A stretch of DNA of 64,000 bases, taken from NCBI RefSeq assembly GCF_004341235.1, contig NZ_SLUP01000002.1, positions 248,001 to 312,000 on the forward strand, in the 5' to 3' direction. Numbering within the stretch: position 1 is the stretch's first letter; each line of letters starts with the position of its first letter. This document shows, piece after piece, positions 17,102-25,728 of this stretch. The notes beneath the pieces were generated by a model. The model was not told the origin of the DNA. It ran no database searches and was given only the letters and a program-made list of their open reading frames with translations. Source of the stretch: Mariniflexile fucanivorans (GTDB taxonomy: Bacteria > Bacteroidota > Bacteroidia > Flavobacteriales > Flavobacteriaceae). The position numbers and the translations under genes were made by a program.

Positions 17102-18664
17102 ATGCAACGTACTATATACCTCATTTTCGTAATTGGTTTTTTAATGCTTTGGAGTTCTTGCAGAAAAGATTTCGACTTTTCTCCAAACACAGGAAATCTG
17201 CAATTCTCAAAAGACACGGTTTATTTAGATACCGTTTTTACCAATATTGGCTCCAGTACATACAATTTAAAAGTATATAACAGAAGTAATAATGATATCA
17301 TAATTCCTTCTATAAAACTTGCCTTAGGAAGTGCCTCCAACTACCGTTTAAATGTTGATGGTTTGGCAGGGAAACAGTTTGAAAATATTCAAATTTTAGC
17401 AAAAGACAGTCTGTTTATTTTTGTTGAAACCACTATAGATATTAAAAATTTTTCCAATTTAGATGACCAGTTCTTATACACCGATCAAATTGAGTTTGAT
17501 GCGGGTGATAATCTTCAAAAAGTAGAACTTGTAACTTTGGTACAAGATGCTGTTTTTATTTATCCTGAAAGAGATAACACCACTAAAATAATTGAAACAT
17601 TGAAGCTTGACATTAATGGAGACCAGATAGAAACTGACCTTCAAGGACGTGAATTATTACCTTACGAACTCACATTTACAAACAAAAAACCTTATGTTAT
17701 TTACGGGTTTGCTGCCGTACCAAGCGGAGAAACATTAACTATTGATGCTGGTGCACGCATCCATTTTCATGAAAATTCTGGGTTAATAGTAAGCGAAGGT
17801 GCCTCTTTACAAGTTAATGGCAGTTTAAGTTCAAACCCTGAAACTTTAGAAAACGAAGTTATTTTTGAAAGTGACCGTTTAGAACCTGATTTTTCAGATG
17901 TTTCTGGTCAATGGGGAGTTATTTGGTTGTTTGAAGGCAGTGTAAATAATGTTATAAATTATGCTACCATAAAAAATGCCTCGATAGGTATCCTGTGCGA
18001 TGGCGACCCAGATGTGACTACTGAAAAACTTAAAATTACCAATTCTCAAATATACAACTCCAGTAGTTTTGGTATTTTGGGTAGAAACACCTCCATTACA
18101 GGTGAAAATGTGGTGATTAATAATTCTGGACAATCCTCATTCGCGGGTACTTTTGGCGGCACATATAATTTTACACATTGTACTATTGCCAATTATTGGA
18201 ATGGCTCACGCCAATTACCATCTGTATTATTGAATAACTTTATTATAGACGAAGATAATACGGCGACAGTAACCGATTTAACCCAAGCCAACTTCAACAA
18301 TTGCATTATTTACGGAAACGATAATCCTGAAATTATTTTAGATGAAATTGAAGATGCTTCGGTTGTTTTTAACTTTAAGTTTACCAACTGCTTAATTCGT
18401 TTTGATAATAGAAACAACAACTATACGGTTGCTAATTACGATTTTACTGATGCTAACCACTACGAAGGCAATATTTTCAATCAAGACCCGAATTTTTTAA
18501 ATACCTCTTTAAATAAACTAATTATTGGTGAAGATTCGGCTGCCATAAACAAAGGGCTTTCAACATTTGCAACTCAAGTACCATTTGATATTTTGAATGT
18601 GAGTAGAATTACCACTCCAGATTTAGGAGCTTATCAGCATATTATTTTTCCAGGGGAAGATTAG
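17102..18664 (+). CDS. Lipoprotein with beta-helix-like C-terminal half
   Basis: 520 residues. The signal ends in a lipobox (LWSSC, Cys20). An Ig/abnormal-spindle-like N-terminal region (about 25-160, including SKDTVYLDTVFTNIGSSTYNLKVYNRSNNDI) is followed by a right-handed parallel beta-helix-like region (about 220-490). That region contains short Asn/Ile repeats, such as INYATIKNASIGILCDGD and ITNSQIYNSSSFGILGRN, and the end PDLGAYQH, which is common in such proteins. It is probably surface-exposed or periplasmic. No catalytic motif is recognised. A TATTTTTG -7-like box lies at 17063-17070. Confidence 0.75.
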   Translation: MQRTIYLIFVIGFLMLWSSCRKDFDFSPNTGNLQFSKDTVYLDTVFTNIGSSTYNLKVYNRSNNDIIIPSIKLALGSASNYRLNVDGLAGKQFENIQILAKDSLFIFVETTIDIKNFSNLDDQFLYTDQIEFDAGDNLQKVELVTLVQDAVFIYPERDNTTKIIETLKLDINGDQIETDLQGRELLPYELTFTNKKPYVIYGFAAVPSGETLTIDAGARIHFHENSGLIVSEGASLQVNGSLSSNPETLENEVIFESDRLEPDFSDVSGQWGVIWLFEGSVNNVINYATIKNASIGILCDGDPDVTTEKLKITNSQIYNSSSFGILGRNTSITGENVVINNSGQSSFAGTFGGTYNFTHCTIANYWNGSRQLPSVLLNNFIIDEDNTATVTDLTQANFNNCIIYGNDNPEIILDEIEDASVVFNFKFTNCLIRFDNRNNNYTVANYDFTDANHYEGNIFNQDPNFLNTSLNKLIIGEDSAAINKGLSTFATQVPFDILNVSRITTPDLGAYQHIIFPGED

Positions 18665-18714
18665 TTTTATTTAAGGCATAAAAACATATAATAATAATAC
18701 TTGTTTTAAGGAAC

Positions 18715-19203
18715 GTGATACACTTAATAGTTGGAAATACTGGTTCAGGAAAAACAACCTATTCTAAAACGTTAAAGGAAAAAACGAAGGGTATTATATT
18801 TTCAATAGATACATGGAACAAAACATTATTTCTTGAAGACAAAAAACCGAACGATGGGTTAGAATGGTTTTTAGAACGCATTGAAAGAGCCGAAAAAATG
18901 ATATTGGATTTAGTTAGCCAATTAGAAAATGCTAAAACCGATTCTATTTTAGATTTAGGCTTATCGAAGTTTGAACATAGGGAAAAATTCAGGGTGTTTG
19001 CCAAGTCTAAAGGTTACGAAATAAAAATTCATTTTTTAGATATTCCGAAACAAACACGTTTAGAGAGGGTTATGAAACGTAACATTGAAAAAGGAGACAC
19101 CTTTGCATTTGAAGTAACAAAAGAAAATTTTGATTTTATGGAGGGTTGGTTTGAAAAACCCAATAAAGCAGAAATTGAAAAGGGTATTATTATTAACGAA
19201 TAG
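18715..19203 (+). CDS. P-loop kinase-like ATP-binding protein
   Basis: 162 residues with GTG start. Walker A is GNTGSGKTTYSK (about residues 7-18). Then come IIFSIDTWNKTLF, a helical lid and LDLGLSKFEHREKFR, and RxxR-type basic residues in LERVMKRNIEKGD, the layout of AAA_33/zeta-like small-molecule kinases. The substrate is unknown; zeta toxins phosphorylate UDP-GlcNAc, but no antitoxin is next to it, so a toxin role is not supported. The gene stands alone, 50 bases after the beta-helix lipoprotein on the same strand. Confidence 0.7.
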   Translation: MIHLIVGNTGSGKTTYSKTLKEKTKGIIFSIDTWNKTLFLEDKKPNDGLEWFLERIERAEKMILDLVSQLENAKTDSILDLGLSKFEHREKFRVFAKSKGYEIKIHFLDIPKQTRLERVMKRNIEKGDTFAFEVTKENFDFMEGWFEKPNKAEIEKGIIINE

Positions 19204-19394
19204 TATTTATTTACTTAAACACTCTTCATTATACATCACTTAGGCTAAGATAAACCACAGATTATCTTACTCTTATACGAAAATATTTTTCAAAGCCACC
19301 CAATTGTTAAGTTATAATTAACAGTAACAAAAAATCTAAATCATATTTTCCTGCGTAAATCTTATGTAAAAATCAAATAAACATTTAAAGATTT

Positions 19395-20828
19395 ATGGAC
19401 ATCTCATTTTACCTTCGTAAAATCAATTTTATAATTAAAAAATCAATCCATTCTACTAAAGTTTTTTTCCGTTACCAATTAACTCCTGAAAATTCCGAAA
19501 ACAATTTTGTTTCCCTAAGTACATTTCTATTTATGGGACTCGGGCTTTCACTTTTCTCGGTATTTCATAACGATTTTGAGCAATTTAATGCCAATAAAGT
19601 TAGTACTTCATTAGGTTATGCTTTTGCTGTAATCGCCTTCAGTTTTATGGCTTATAAAATTTTACTTTTTATATACATGCTATATAATTTTTTTAAATAT
19701 AAACCTGTAGCCTCTGTACCTGATGAGGAATTACCAACATGCACTGTTATTGTACCTGCATATAATGAAGGCAAACAAGTTTGGGACACCTTAATGAGTT
19801 TAGCTGAAAGTGATTACCCATTAGAGAAATTACAATTAATTGCCATTGATGATGGTAGTAAAGATGATACATGGACATGGATACAAAATGCCAAAGAAAT
19901 GTTAGGAGACCGATTAGAAATTTACAAACAACCAAAAAACAAAGGAAAAAGGCACGCACTTTACCGTGGTTTTAACATTGGATCAGGCGAAATTTTTGTT
20001 ACTGTAGATAGCGATTCCATTGTGAATACCAACACCCTAAAACTTTTGGTAAGTCCGTTTGTACATAACGAACAATGTGGTGCTGTAGCAGGAAACATCC
20101 GGGTATTAAATAACAAAAAAGCAACACTACCTAAAATGTTAGATGTTAGTTTTGTTTTAAGTTTTGAGTTTGTAAGATCTGCCGAAAGCAATTTAAATTC
20201 TGTACTTTGCACACCAGGTGCTTTGGCGGCTTACCGCAGTACTGCTGTTCACAAATGTCTGCCACAATGGATTAACCAAACCTTTATGGGTGTTCCATCG
20301 GATATTGGTGAAGATCGTGCTATGACCAACATGATTTTAAAACAAGGTAAACACGTGTTGTTTCAAAAAAATGCTGTGGCATATACTAACGTTCCTGAAG
20401 AATACACAGGTTTATATAAAATGTTTATTAGATGGGGACGCAGTAATGTGCGCGAAAATTTAGAAATGTCAAAATATGTGTTTACTAATTTTAGAACGGA
20501 CTCTAAATTCGGGACTCGCTTATTGTTTATTAGTCAATTTTCAAAAATCCTAATGAGTTTTCCGTTTTTATTTTTCATGTTATATTTTGTACTTATACAT
20601 CCTTTATTATTCGTGGGTTCTACATTGGTAACTATTTTGGTTCTTGCTACGTTTCCAGTAATATTCTTTGCACATAGATACAAATCGTTTGAAGCTTTTT
20701 GGGCCTATTCATACAGTATTTTATACACTTTTGGCTTGTTTTGGATCACTCCTTACGCTATTGCTACAGCAAACCGTAGTGGATGGCTTACAAGAGAACT
20801 TGCAGAAAAAAAAGTGGTTAAAGTTTAG
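19395..20828 (+). CDS. Membrane glycosyltransferase, family 2 (hyaluronan synthase-like)
   Basis: 477 residues. Two N-terminal membrane helices (about 35-55 and 70-95) precede a GT-A catalytic domain: VIVPAYNEGKQVWDTL, IAIDDGSKDDTW, the metal-binding VDSDS, the acceptor motif GEDRAMT, and RWGRS corresponding to the (Q/R)xxRW processive-synthase motif. Three or four C-terminal membrane helices follow. The pattern fits processive beta-glycan synthases such as NodC, HasA or PgaC, which extrude a polysaccharide while making it. No export or modification genes are nearby, so the product is unknown. Confidence 0.85.
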   Translation: MDISFYLRKINFIIKKSIHSTKVFFRYQLTPENSENNFVSLSTFLFMGLGLSLFSVFHNDFEQFNANKVSTSLGYAFAVIAFSFMAYKILLFIYMLYNFFKYKPVASVPDEELPTCTVIVPAYNEGKQVWDTLMSLAESDYPLEKLQLIAIDDGSKDDTWTWIQNAKEMLGDRLEIYKQPKNKGKRHALYRGFNIGSGEIFVTVDSDSIVNTNTLKLLVSPFVHNEQCGAVAGNIRVLNNKKATLPKMLDVSFVLSFEFVRSAESNLNSVLCTPGALAAYRSTAVHKCLPQWINQTFMGVPSDIGEDRAMTNMILKQGKHVLFQKNAVAYTNVPEEYTGLYKMFIRWGRSNVRENLEMSKYVFTNFRTDSKFGTRLLFISQFSKILMSFPFLFFMLYFVLIHPLLFVGSTLVTILVLATFPVIFFAHRYKSFEAFWAYSYSILYTFGLFWITPYAIATANRSGWLTRELAEKKVVKV

Positions 20829-20856
20829 AAATACCAACTTACTTTTTACAATTACT

Positions 20857-20900
20857 AAAACCAACCGCAATGTTTATTTAACTTGTGGTTGGTTTTTTTT
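20857..20900 (+). terminator. Intrinsic terminator after the glycosyltransferase
   Basis: AAAACCAACCGCAA pairs with TTGTGGTTGGTTTT (one G-U pair), followed by T. Confidence 0.85.
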
Positions 20901-20942
20901 TATATTACATATTTTATTTGTTCTGAGTGATGTGCATGAGTA

Positions 20943-21055
20943 AGCGCGTTAGGGATTGCAGTGGAAAGCCCACAGCCCGACGTAGGAGGTGCGAGGACTT
21001 GTAACGTAAAGCCCGACCTGGTTCCTGAACTTGTTTCAGGATAAAGGTAACGCCC
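20943..21055 (+). repeat. Structured intergenic element, copy 2 (Flavo-1-like?)
   Basis: It starts with AGCGCGTTAGGGATTGCAGT and runs to ...AAAGCCCGACC...GGTAACGCCC. GCGTTA and TAACGC close the element. Inside are GC-richer stems and a small hairpin CCTGAA...TTCAGG (about 21025-21040). The frame words match copies at 5287-5373 and 22873-22999. The GC content is higher than its surroundings, suggesting an RNA or DNA structure kept by selection or a spreading repeat. Confidence 0.5.
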
Positions 21056-21061
21056 AAAAAC

Positions 21062-21089
21062 AAAAAATCCTGCATGTAGCAGGATTTTA
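21062..21089. terminator. Bidirectional-looking terminator hairpin, identical to one at 24171-24200
   Basis: The arms AAAATCCTGC and GCAGGATTTT flank a short ATGTA loop, with A before and T after. The identical hairpin precedes the 3' end of the intact glyA gene, and here it precedes the glyA remnant, so both seem to derive from one duplicated segment. Confidence 0.75.
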
Positions 21090-21152
21090 AATTTTAACGA
21101 GACCTAATAAGTTTTTTAAAACCTGTAAGATCTTATGGTATAAATTACACAA

Positions 21153-21337
21153 AAATATCTGAATCTTTAAACCTCTAATTATAAACGGCAACAGTACCAA
21201 CATGAATACTTGATCTTACAAACAGTAAAAGTGTATCAAAGGCATCATATTTTTTTTATAGTAATACCTATTTTAACTAAGGCGTTTTCAGCCTTTTTAG
21301 CAGAAATTTTTAGATGAATAACATTACATTTGTAACG
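21153..21337 (-). pseudogene. Decayed fragment of glyA (serine hydroxymethyltransferase)
   Basis: Read on the minus strand, this gap between genes translates piecewise to HLKISAKKAENALVKIGIT, then NMMP, then FDTLLLFVRSSIHVGTVAV, then a stop and RFKDSD. This lines up residue by residue with residues about 327-387 of the intact GlyA at 24257-25528 ([20 protein letters not shown]..., [23 protein letters not shown]..., RGLKDAD). Frameshifts and in-frame stops (for example R to stop) break it. The last codons before the gap (TTACACAAA) resemble the glyA 3' end, suggesting an internal deletion. It keeps the glyA orientation and is preceded by the same terminator hairpin. Confidence 0.8.
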
Positions 21338-21358
21338 TGAGACATAAAATGAAAAAGA

Positions 21359-22828
21359 ATGAATTTAACGATTGAAAACATACTATTAGTTGGCTCTTTA
21401 TTATTACTTATAAGTATTTTTGCTGGTAAGACTTCTTATAAGTTTGGGGTTCCCACTTTATTGCTCTTTTTGGGAATTGGAATGTTGGCAGGTTCTGATG
21501 GAATTGGAGGAATCCGCTTTGATGACCCTCAATTTGCTCAATTTATCGGCATCGTTTCTCTAAACTTTATATTGTTTTCTGGCGGATTGGATACCAACTG
21601 GACCGCTGTTAAACCTATTCTTAAAGAAGGCATTGTATTATCAACATTAGGTGTATTAATAACAGCAGTTTCACTTGGTACTTTTGTATGGTTTGTTACA
21701 GACTTTACCATTTATGAGAGTTTGCTATTAGGCTCCATTGTATCTTCAACAGATGCGGCTGCTGTATTTTCAATTCTACGTTCAAAAAGTCTGGCATTAA
21801 AAACTAATTTAAGACCCACTTTAGAATTAGAAAGCGGAAGTAACGACCCCATGGCCTATGTACTTACTATTGCATTTTTGACTCTAGTAATTAATCAAGA
21901 CCAAAGTTTTTTATCCATTATACCATTGTTTTTACAGCAAATGATTTTAGGAGGCGTACTAGGAATTTCCTTTGGAATGTCTAGCAAATATATCATCAAC
22001 AAAATAAAACTTGACTTTGAAGGTCTCTACCCCGTTTTAGTGATTGCCCTAATGTTCATTACATTTTCTGCCACCGATTTTCTAGGAGGCAACGGATTTC
22101 TTGCCATCTACATTTGTGCGGTTTATTTAGGCAACCAAGACCTCATACATAAAAAAACCATTTTAAAAATGTTTGATGGTTTAGCGTGGCTTATGCAAAT
22201 TGTTCTATTCCTTACTTTAGGTCTGCTTGTTTTTCCTTCTCAAATTATTCCATATATGGGTATAGGACTGCTTATTTCTGTGTTCTTGATACTTGTTGCG
22301 CGACCTATTGGTGTATTTATAAGCCTTATATTTTTTAAAATGAAGCTAAAAAGAAGGTTTTACATTTCTTGGGTGGGGTTGCGTGGTGCTGTTCCTATTG
22401 TGTTTGCCACGTATCCGCTTTTGGCGGGAATTGACAAAGCCCATATGATTTTTAACATTGTATTTTTTATTTCGGTGACATCCATATTAATTCAAGGAAC
22501 TACCCTTTCCGTTGTTGCAAAATGGTTGAAAGTAGGATTGCCAGAAACACAAAAGAAATTCAATACAACCGATATGCTATTGGCTGAAAACCCCAAGGCT
22601 GAAATGAAAGAGCTTTTAATTACTCCTGACTGCTTTGCAGTAGACAAAAAAATTGTGGAATTAGGTTTTCCAAAAAATGCGATAATAGCCATGATTAAAA
22701 GAGATGACAGCTATATAATTCCAAATGGTTTAACAAAAATAAAATCACAAGACACGCTCATAGTTCTTGCTGATAGACCTAAAATTTTTGAGCAAGTTTA
22801 CAAAACACTTCAAACAAATAAAGCATAG
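21359..22828 (+). CDS. Potassium/proton antiporter, CPA1 family with RCK_C domain
   Basis: 489 residues with about 12 membrane helices (residues 5-395), including the cation/proton exchange motif SSTDAAAVFSILR and SGSNDPMAYVLT, where the Asp residues carry the ions. A soluble C-terminal RCK_C (TrkA-C) domain (about 405-485) has KKIVELGFPKNAIIAMIKRDDSYIIPNGLTKI. This matches NhaP2/CvrA-type K+/H+ antiporters that protect against excess K+ or alkaline pH, gated by a ligand on RCK_C. It is transcribed alone; the bases just upstream are the glyA remnant. Confidence 0.9.
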   Translation: MNLTIENILLVGSLLLLISIFAGKTSYKFGVPTLLLFLGIGMLAGSDGIGGIRFDDPQFAQFIGIVSLNFILFSGGLDTNWTAVKPILKEGIVLSTLGVLITAVSLGTFVWFVTDFTIYESLLLGSIVSSTDAAAVFSILRSKSLALKTNLRPTLELESGSNDPMAYVLTIAFLTLVINQDQSFLSIIPLFLQQMILGGVLGISFGMSSKYIINKIKLDFEGLYPVLVIALMFITFSATDFLGGNGFLAIYICAVYLGNQDLIHKKTILKMFDGLAWLMQIVLFLTLGLLVFPSQIIPYMGIGLLISVFLILVARPIGVFISLIFFKMKLKRRFYISWVGLRGAVPIVFATYPLLAGIDKAHMIFNIVFFISVTSILIQGTTLSVVAKWLKVGLPETQKKFNTTDMLLAENPKAEMKELLITPDCFAVDKKIVELGFPKNAIIAMIKRDDSYIIPNGLTKIKSQDTLIVLADRPKIFEQVYKTLQTNKA

Positions 22829-22872
22829 AAATTTGGGTTTCTGCTCATTTTAATTATTACCATCTCATTTTT

Positions 22873-22999
22873 GCGTCAGGGATTCTCATGCATTCTATTT
22901 TAAATGAATGAAATAGTGAATGTTGCGCATTTGAAGCGGTATCCTTTTTTTAAGGCACGAAAAATAATAGCTGAAATCGCGACCCTTTTGGTAATGCCC
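22873..22999 (+). repeat. Structured intergenic element, copy 3 (diverged; Flavo-1-like?)
   Basis: The frame words are GCGTCAGGGATT at the left, GAAGCGGTATCC followed by T7 in the middle, and CGACCCTTTTGGTAATGCCC at the right, parallel to the copies at 5287 and 20943. About 48 extra AT-rich bases follow the first word. A 61-codon open frame starting at 22904 lies across this element and is probably not a gene. The rest of 22829-23159 holds nothing recognisable. Confidence 0.4.
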
Positions 23000-23159
23000 A
23001 GAAATAAAATCTACTTACTGCTCGATTTTAAAATCATATTTTATCAAACCTCGTCTGATTTGGATGCTCATCAATTTATTTTTTTGTAAATTAATATGTT
23101 TTAAAACACAAGAAAACACTTTAAAAGTAGTCTAAATGCTAAATCTAAATAATTTAAAA

Positions 23160-24116
23160 ATGAGAAAAACTTCGCTCCTATTCACATTACTTGTTGTCCT
23201 TTTTGCTTGTAAATCCAATCAAAAAACTACCACCAAAACATCAGAAACTGATAAAATACAAGCGATTCCTGTAAACAAAAATCACTTTATTGCGGAAAAT
23301 ATTATTGGAGAGATTACTCAAGAAAAAGTAGATTTAAAAGGTACCGAAACCCTTTGTTACATTATAAAAACAAACTCTCGAGCAACCGAACATCAAATGG
23401 GCCCATGGTGTCCTAGACATATAGAAGACGGTAAAGAAAAAGCGGGAATTTGGTTTGATGATGGAAAAGTGTATGATGTCTCTGGCCATTTTATTGCTGA
23501 ACTGGATGAATTCTACAACGATGATAAGTGGAAATTATATAGAGAAGACGGTTCTATAAAGGTTACCGATACAGAAGAAGGTTGTTTGAGTGCTGCAAAA
23601 CCAGATGTAGACGAAGCTTACCAAAACTATTGCGTGGAGTGTTTACCTGAATACTTTAAAAACCAAGTAACCACTTTTGTAATACCTGTTACACCTACCT
23701 ATCAAAATTTTTCCCAACGTTTTGGAAGAGGTGGTATTGGTCTTGCTTTTAACGGTGTTAAATTTGATCCACCAGCACCAACGCATGCTATATTAGCTGC
23801 CCATACTATTGCACCTTTAGATGACCATGGCGGACATGTGAATCCGCATGGTGGTTACCATTACCACGCCGTTACAGGATCGACCAAAGAAATTGAACAA
23901 ATGGATGAACACGCTCCCATGATTGGTTATGCTATTGATGGTTTTGGTATTTATGCCTTATTGGATAAAATGGGACAAAAACCTGTTGATTTAGATGATT
24001 GTGGCGGCCATTTTGATAATGAAAGAGGTTACCACTACCATGCAGGAGCACCAGGAGATAATCAAATTATTAAGTGTTTGCACGGTACACCTGGCTATAT
24101 GCAAGTACAAGAATGA
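23160..24116 (+). CDS. YHYH-domain lipoprotein
   Basis: 318 residues from the ATG at 23160 (MRKTSLLFTLLVVLFACKS), which gives a clean lipoprotein signal with Cys17; an ATG eight codons upstream is less likely. The mature part carries conserved tryptophan and cysteine residues (GPWCPRHIEDGKEKAGIWFDDG). Two His-rich YHYH repeats, DDHGGHVNPHGGYHYHAVTG and DCGGHFDNERGYHYHAGAPG, look like metal-binding sites. It is predicted to be attached to a membrane facing the periplasm or surface. The biological role of YHYH proteins is not established. A terminator follows. Confidence 0.8.
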   Translation: MRKTSLLFTLLVVLFACKSNQKTTTKTSETDKIQAIPVNKNHFIAENIIGEITQEKVDLKGTETLCYIIKTNSRATEHQMGPWCPRHIEDGKEKAGIWFDDGKVYDVSGHFIAELDEFYNDDKWKLYREDGSIKVTDTEEGCLSAAKPDVDEAYQNYCVECLPEYFKNQVTTFVIPVTPTYQNFSQRFGRGGIGLAFNGVKFDPPAPTHAILAAHTIAPLDDHGGHVNPHGGYHYHAVTGSTKEIEQMDEHAPMIGYAIDGFGIYALLDKMGQKPVDLDDCGGHFDNERGYHYHAGAPGDNQIIKCLHGTPGYMQVQE

Positions 24117-24170
24117 AAGTAGGTGCATTTAGTTTTTTATAAAACCATAAATAAGAAAATATCCAAAAAT

Positions 24171-24200
24171 AAAAAATCCTGCATGTAGCAGGATTTTTTT
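24171..24200. terminator. Terminator hairpin shared by the YHYH gene and glyA
   Basis: AAAATCCTGC and GCAGGATTTT arms with T-run on the plus strand and A-run (T on the other strand) on the left, so it can serve both converging genes. It is identical to the hairpin at 21062-21089. Confidence 0.8.
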
Positions 24201-24216
24201 TATTTCCATTAAGGAG

Positions 24217-24250
24217 AGATTGCTTCGTCGTGAAAAACGCCTCGCAATGA
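24217..24250. repeat. GCAATCT/CATTGCGAGG palindromic repeat, diverged copy
   Basis: AGATTGCTTCGTCGTGAAAA...CGCCTCGCAATGA: both ends match the arms of the repeat family also present at 27022-27048 and 59522-59592. Confidence 0.55.
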
Positions 24251-24256
24251 TATTAA

Positions 24257-25528
24257 CTACACAAACAATGGACGTCCCGCCATCATTGCATTTACTCTGT
24301 CTTTTACTGAGGCTAAAACTTCTTCATTTTCATGATTCATAATCACTTCATCAATCAATTCAACAATAGCAATCATATCAGCATCCTTTAAACCTCTGGT
24401 TGTAACAGCAGCAGTACCCACACGAATACCCGATGTTACAAACGGCGAACGTGTATCGAAAGGTACCATGTTTTTGTTTACAGTAATATCTGCTTTTACC
24501 AAGGCGTTTTCGGCATCTTTTCCAGAAATATCTTTGTTACGTAAATCAATTAGCATACAGTGATTATCGGTGCCATTAGAAATAATATTATATTCTTTCT
24601 CCACCAATGCTTTTGCCATAGTTGCAGCGTTCGATTTTACTTGTAGTTGATAATGTAAAAAATCATCAGTTAATGCTTCTCCAAAAGCAATCGCTTTAGC
24701 TGCAATAATATGTTCTAAAGGGCCACCTTGGTTTCCTGGGAATACCGCAGAATCTAATAAAGATGACATTTTACGTAAACTACCGTCTTTTAAAGTGATG
24801 CCGAATGGATTATCAAAATCCTGTCCCATCATAATCATACCACCTCTTGGACCTCTCAACGTTTTGTGAGTTGTCGTGGTTACAACGTGGCAATGCGGTA
24901 GTGGGTCGTTTAAAATACCTTTAGCAATTAAACCTGCTGGATGTGAAATATCTGCCATTAAAATAGCTCCAACGCTATCTGCAATTACTCTAAAACGCTT
25001 AAAATCAATATCGCGAGAATATGCAGAGGCACCAGCAATGATTAATTTTGGTTGCTCTTTAGTCGCAATTTCTTGAATTTTATCATAGTTTAAAACGCCT
25101 GTTTCCTGCTCTACACCGTAAAATACAGGGTTGTATAATTTACCAGAAAAATTTACTGGAGAACCGTGAGTAAGGTGACCTCCATGCGATAAATCGAATC
25201 CTAAAATTTTATCACCTGGGTTTAAACATGCGTGATAAACCGCTGTATTTGCTTGACTTCCAGAATGGGGTTGTACGTTTACATACGCTGCACCAAACAA
25301 AGCTTTTGCTCTATCAATAGCTATTTGTTCTACTTCATCAACCACTTCACACCCGCCATAGTAGCGTTTTCCTGGGTAGCCTTCAGCATATTTATTGGTT
25401 AACACAGAGCCTGCAGCTTCCATAACTTGTTGGCTTACAAAATTCTCTGATGCAATAAGTTCTATACCATGAAGTTGGCGTTCTTTTTCAGCTTCAATTA
25501 GTTCAAAAATTTGTTCGTCGCGTTGCAT
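24257..25528 (-). CDS. glyA: Serine hydroxymethyltransferase
   Basis: 423 residues, full length. PLP lysine is Lys222 in the hallmark [16 protein letters not shown]. Other family blocks are [28 protein letters not shown] and QPHSGSQAN. It interconverts serine and glycine with tetrahydrofolate in the cytoplasm, feeding one-carbon metabolism. It is a single-gene unit facing the YHYH gene. A promoter of the Bacteroidota type precedes it, and a decayed 3' fragment of a second copy lies at 21153-21337. Confidence 0.97.
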   Translation of the reverse strand: MQRDEQIFELIEAEKERQLHGIELIASENFVSQQVMEAAGSVLTNKYAEGYPGKRYYGGCEVVDEVEQIAIDRAKALFGAAYVNVQPHSGSQANTAVYHACLNPGDKILGFDLSHGGHLTHGSPVNFSGKLYNPVFYGVEQETGVLNYDKIQEIATKEQPKLIIAGASAYSRDIDFKRFRVIADSVGAILMADISHPAGLIAKGILNDPLPHCHVVTTTTHKTLRGPRGGMIMMGQDFDNPFGITLKDGSLRKMSSLLDSAVFPGNQGGPLEHIIAAKAIAFGEALTDDFLHYQLQVKSNAATMAKALVEKEYNIISNGTDNHCMLIDLRNKDISGKDAENALVKADITVNKNMVPFDTRSPFVTSGIRVGTAAVTTRGLKDADMIAIVELIDEVIMNHENEEVLASVKDRVNAMMAGRPLFV

Positions 25529-25555
25529 AAAATTAATTTCTTGTTAAATATTCGG

Positions 25556-25589
25556 CAAAAATAACAAATAGATTAGTTAAATACACCAA
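25556..25589 (-). promoter_or_regulatory. Candidate glyA promoter
   Basis: On the minus strand TTG (25589-25587), 23 bases, then TATTTTTG (25563-25556), matching the Bacteroidota -33 TTG / -7 TAnnTTTG pattern; the spacing is at the long end of the usual range. It lies 28 bases before the glyA start. Confidence 0.45.
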
Positions 25590-25728
25590 AAAACATATAT
25601 TTACTACTAAGTTTTTAACTGTTTTATTAACGGTTAAAAGAAACCTAATTTTTACGCATTTTATTCCATTAAAATGAAAAAATTGTGTAGGTTTGAATAT
25701 AATTCAATAAACACTAAACTTTAAAGTT

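Noticed and set aside
18715-19203. Zeta-type toxin
   Set aside because: Walker A and a kinase-like fold are present, but there is no adjacent antitoxin gene, and the generic P-loop kinase call is safer.
21325-21332. TACATTTG as promoter of the K+/H+ antiporter gene
   Set aside because: It lies within the glyA remnant and has no TTG at the -33 distance; a promoter role is possible but not supported.
22904-23089. 61-codon open frame on the plus strand
   Set aside because: It runs through a non-coding structured repeat, has no promoter or recognisable protein features, and is probably chance.
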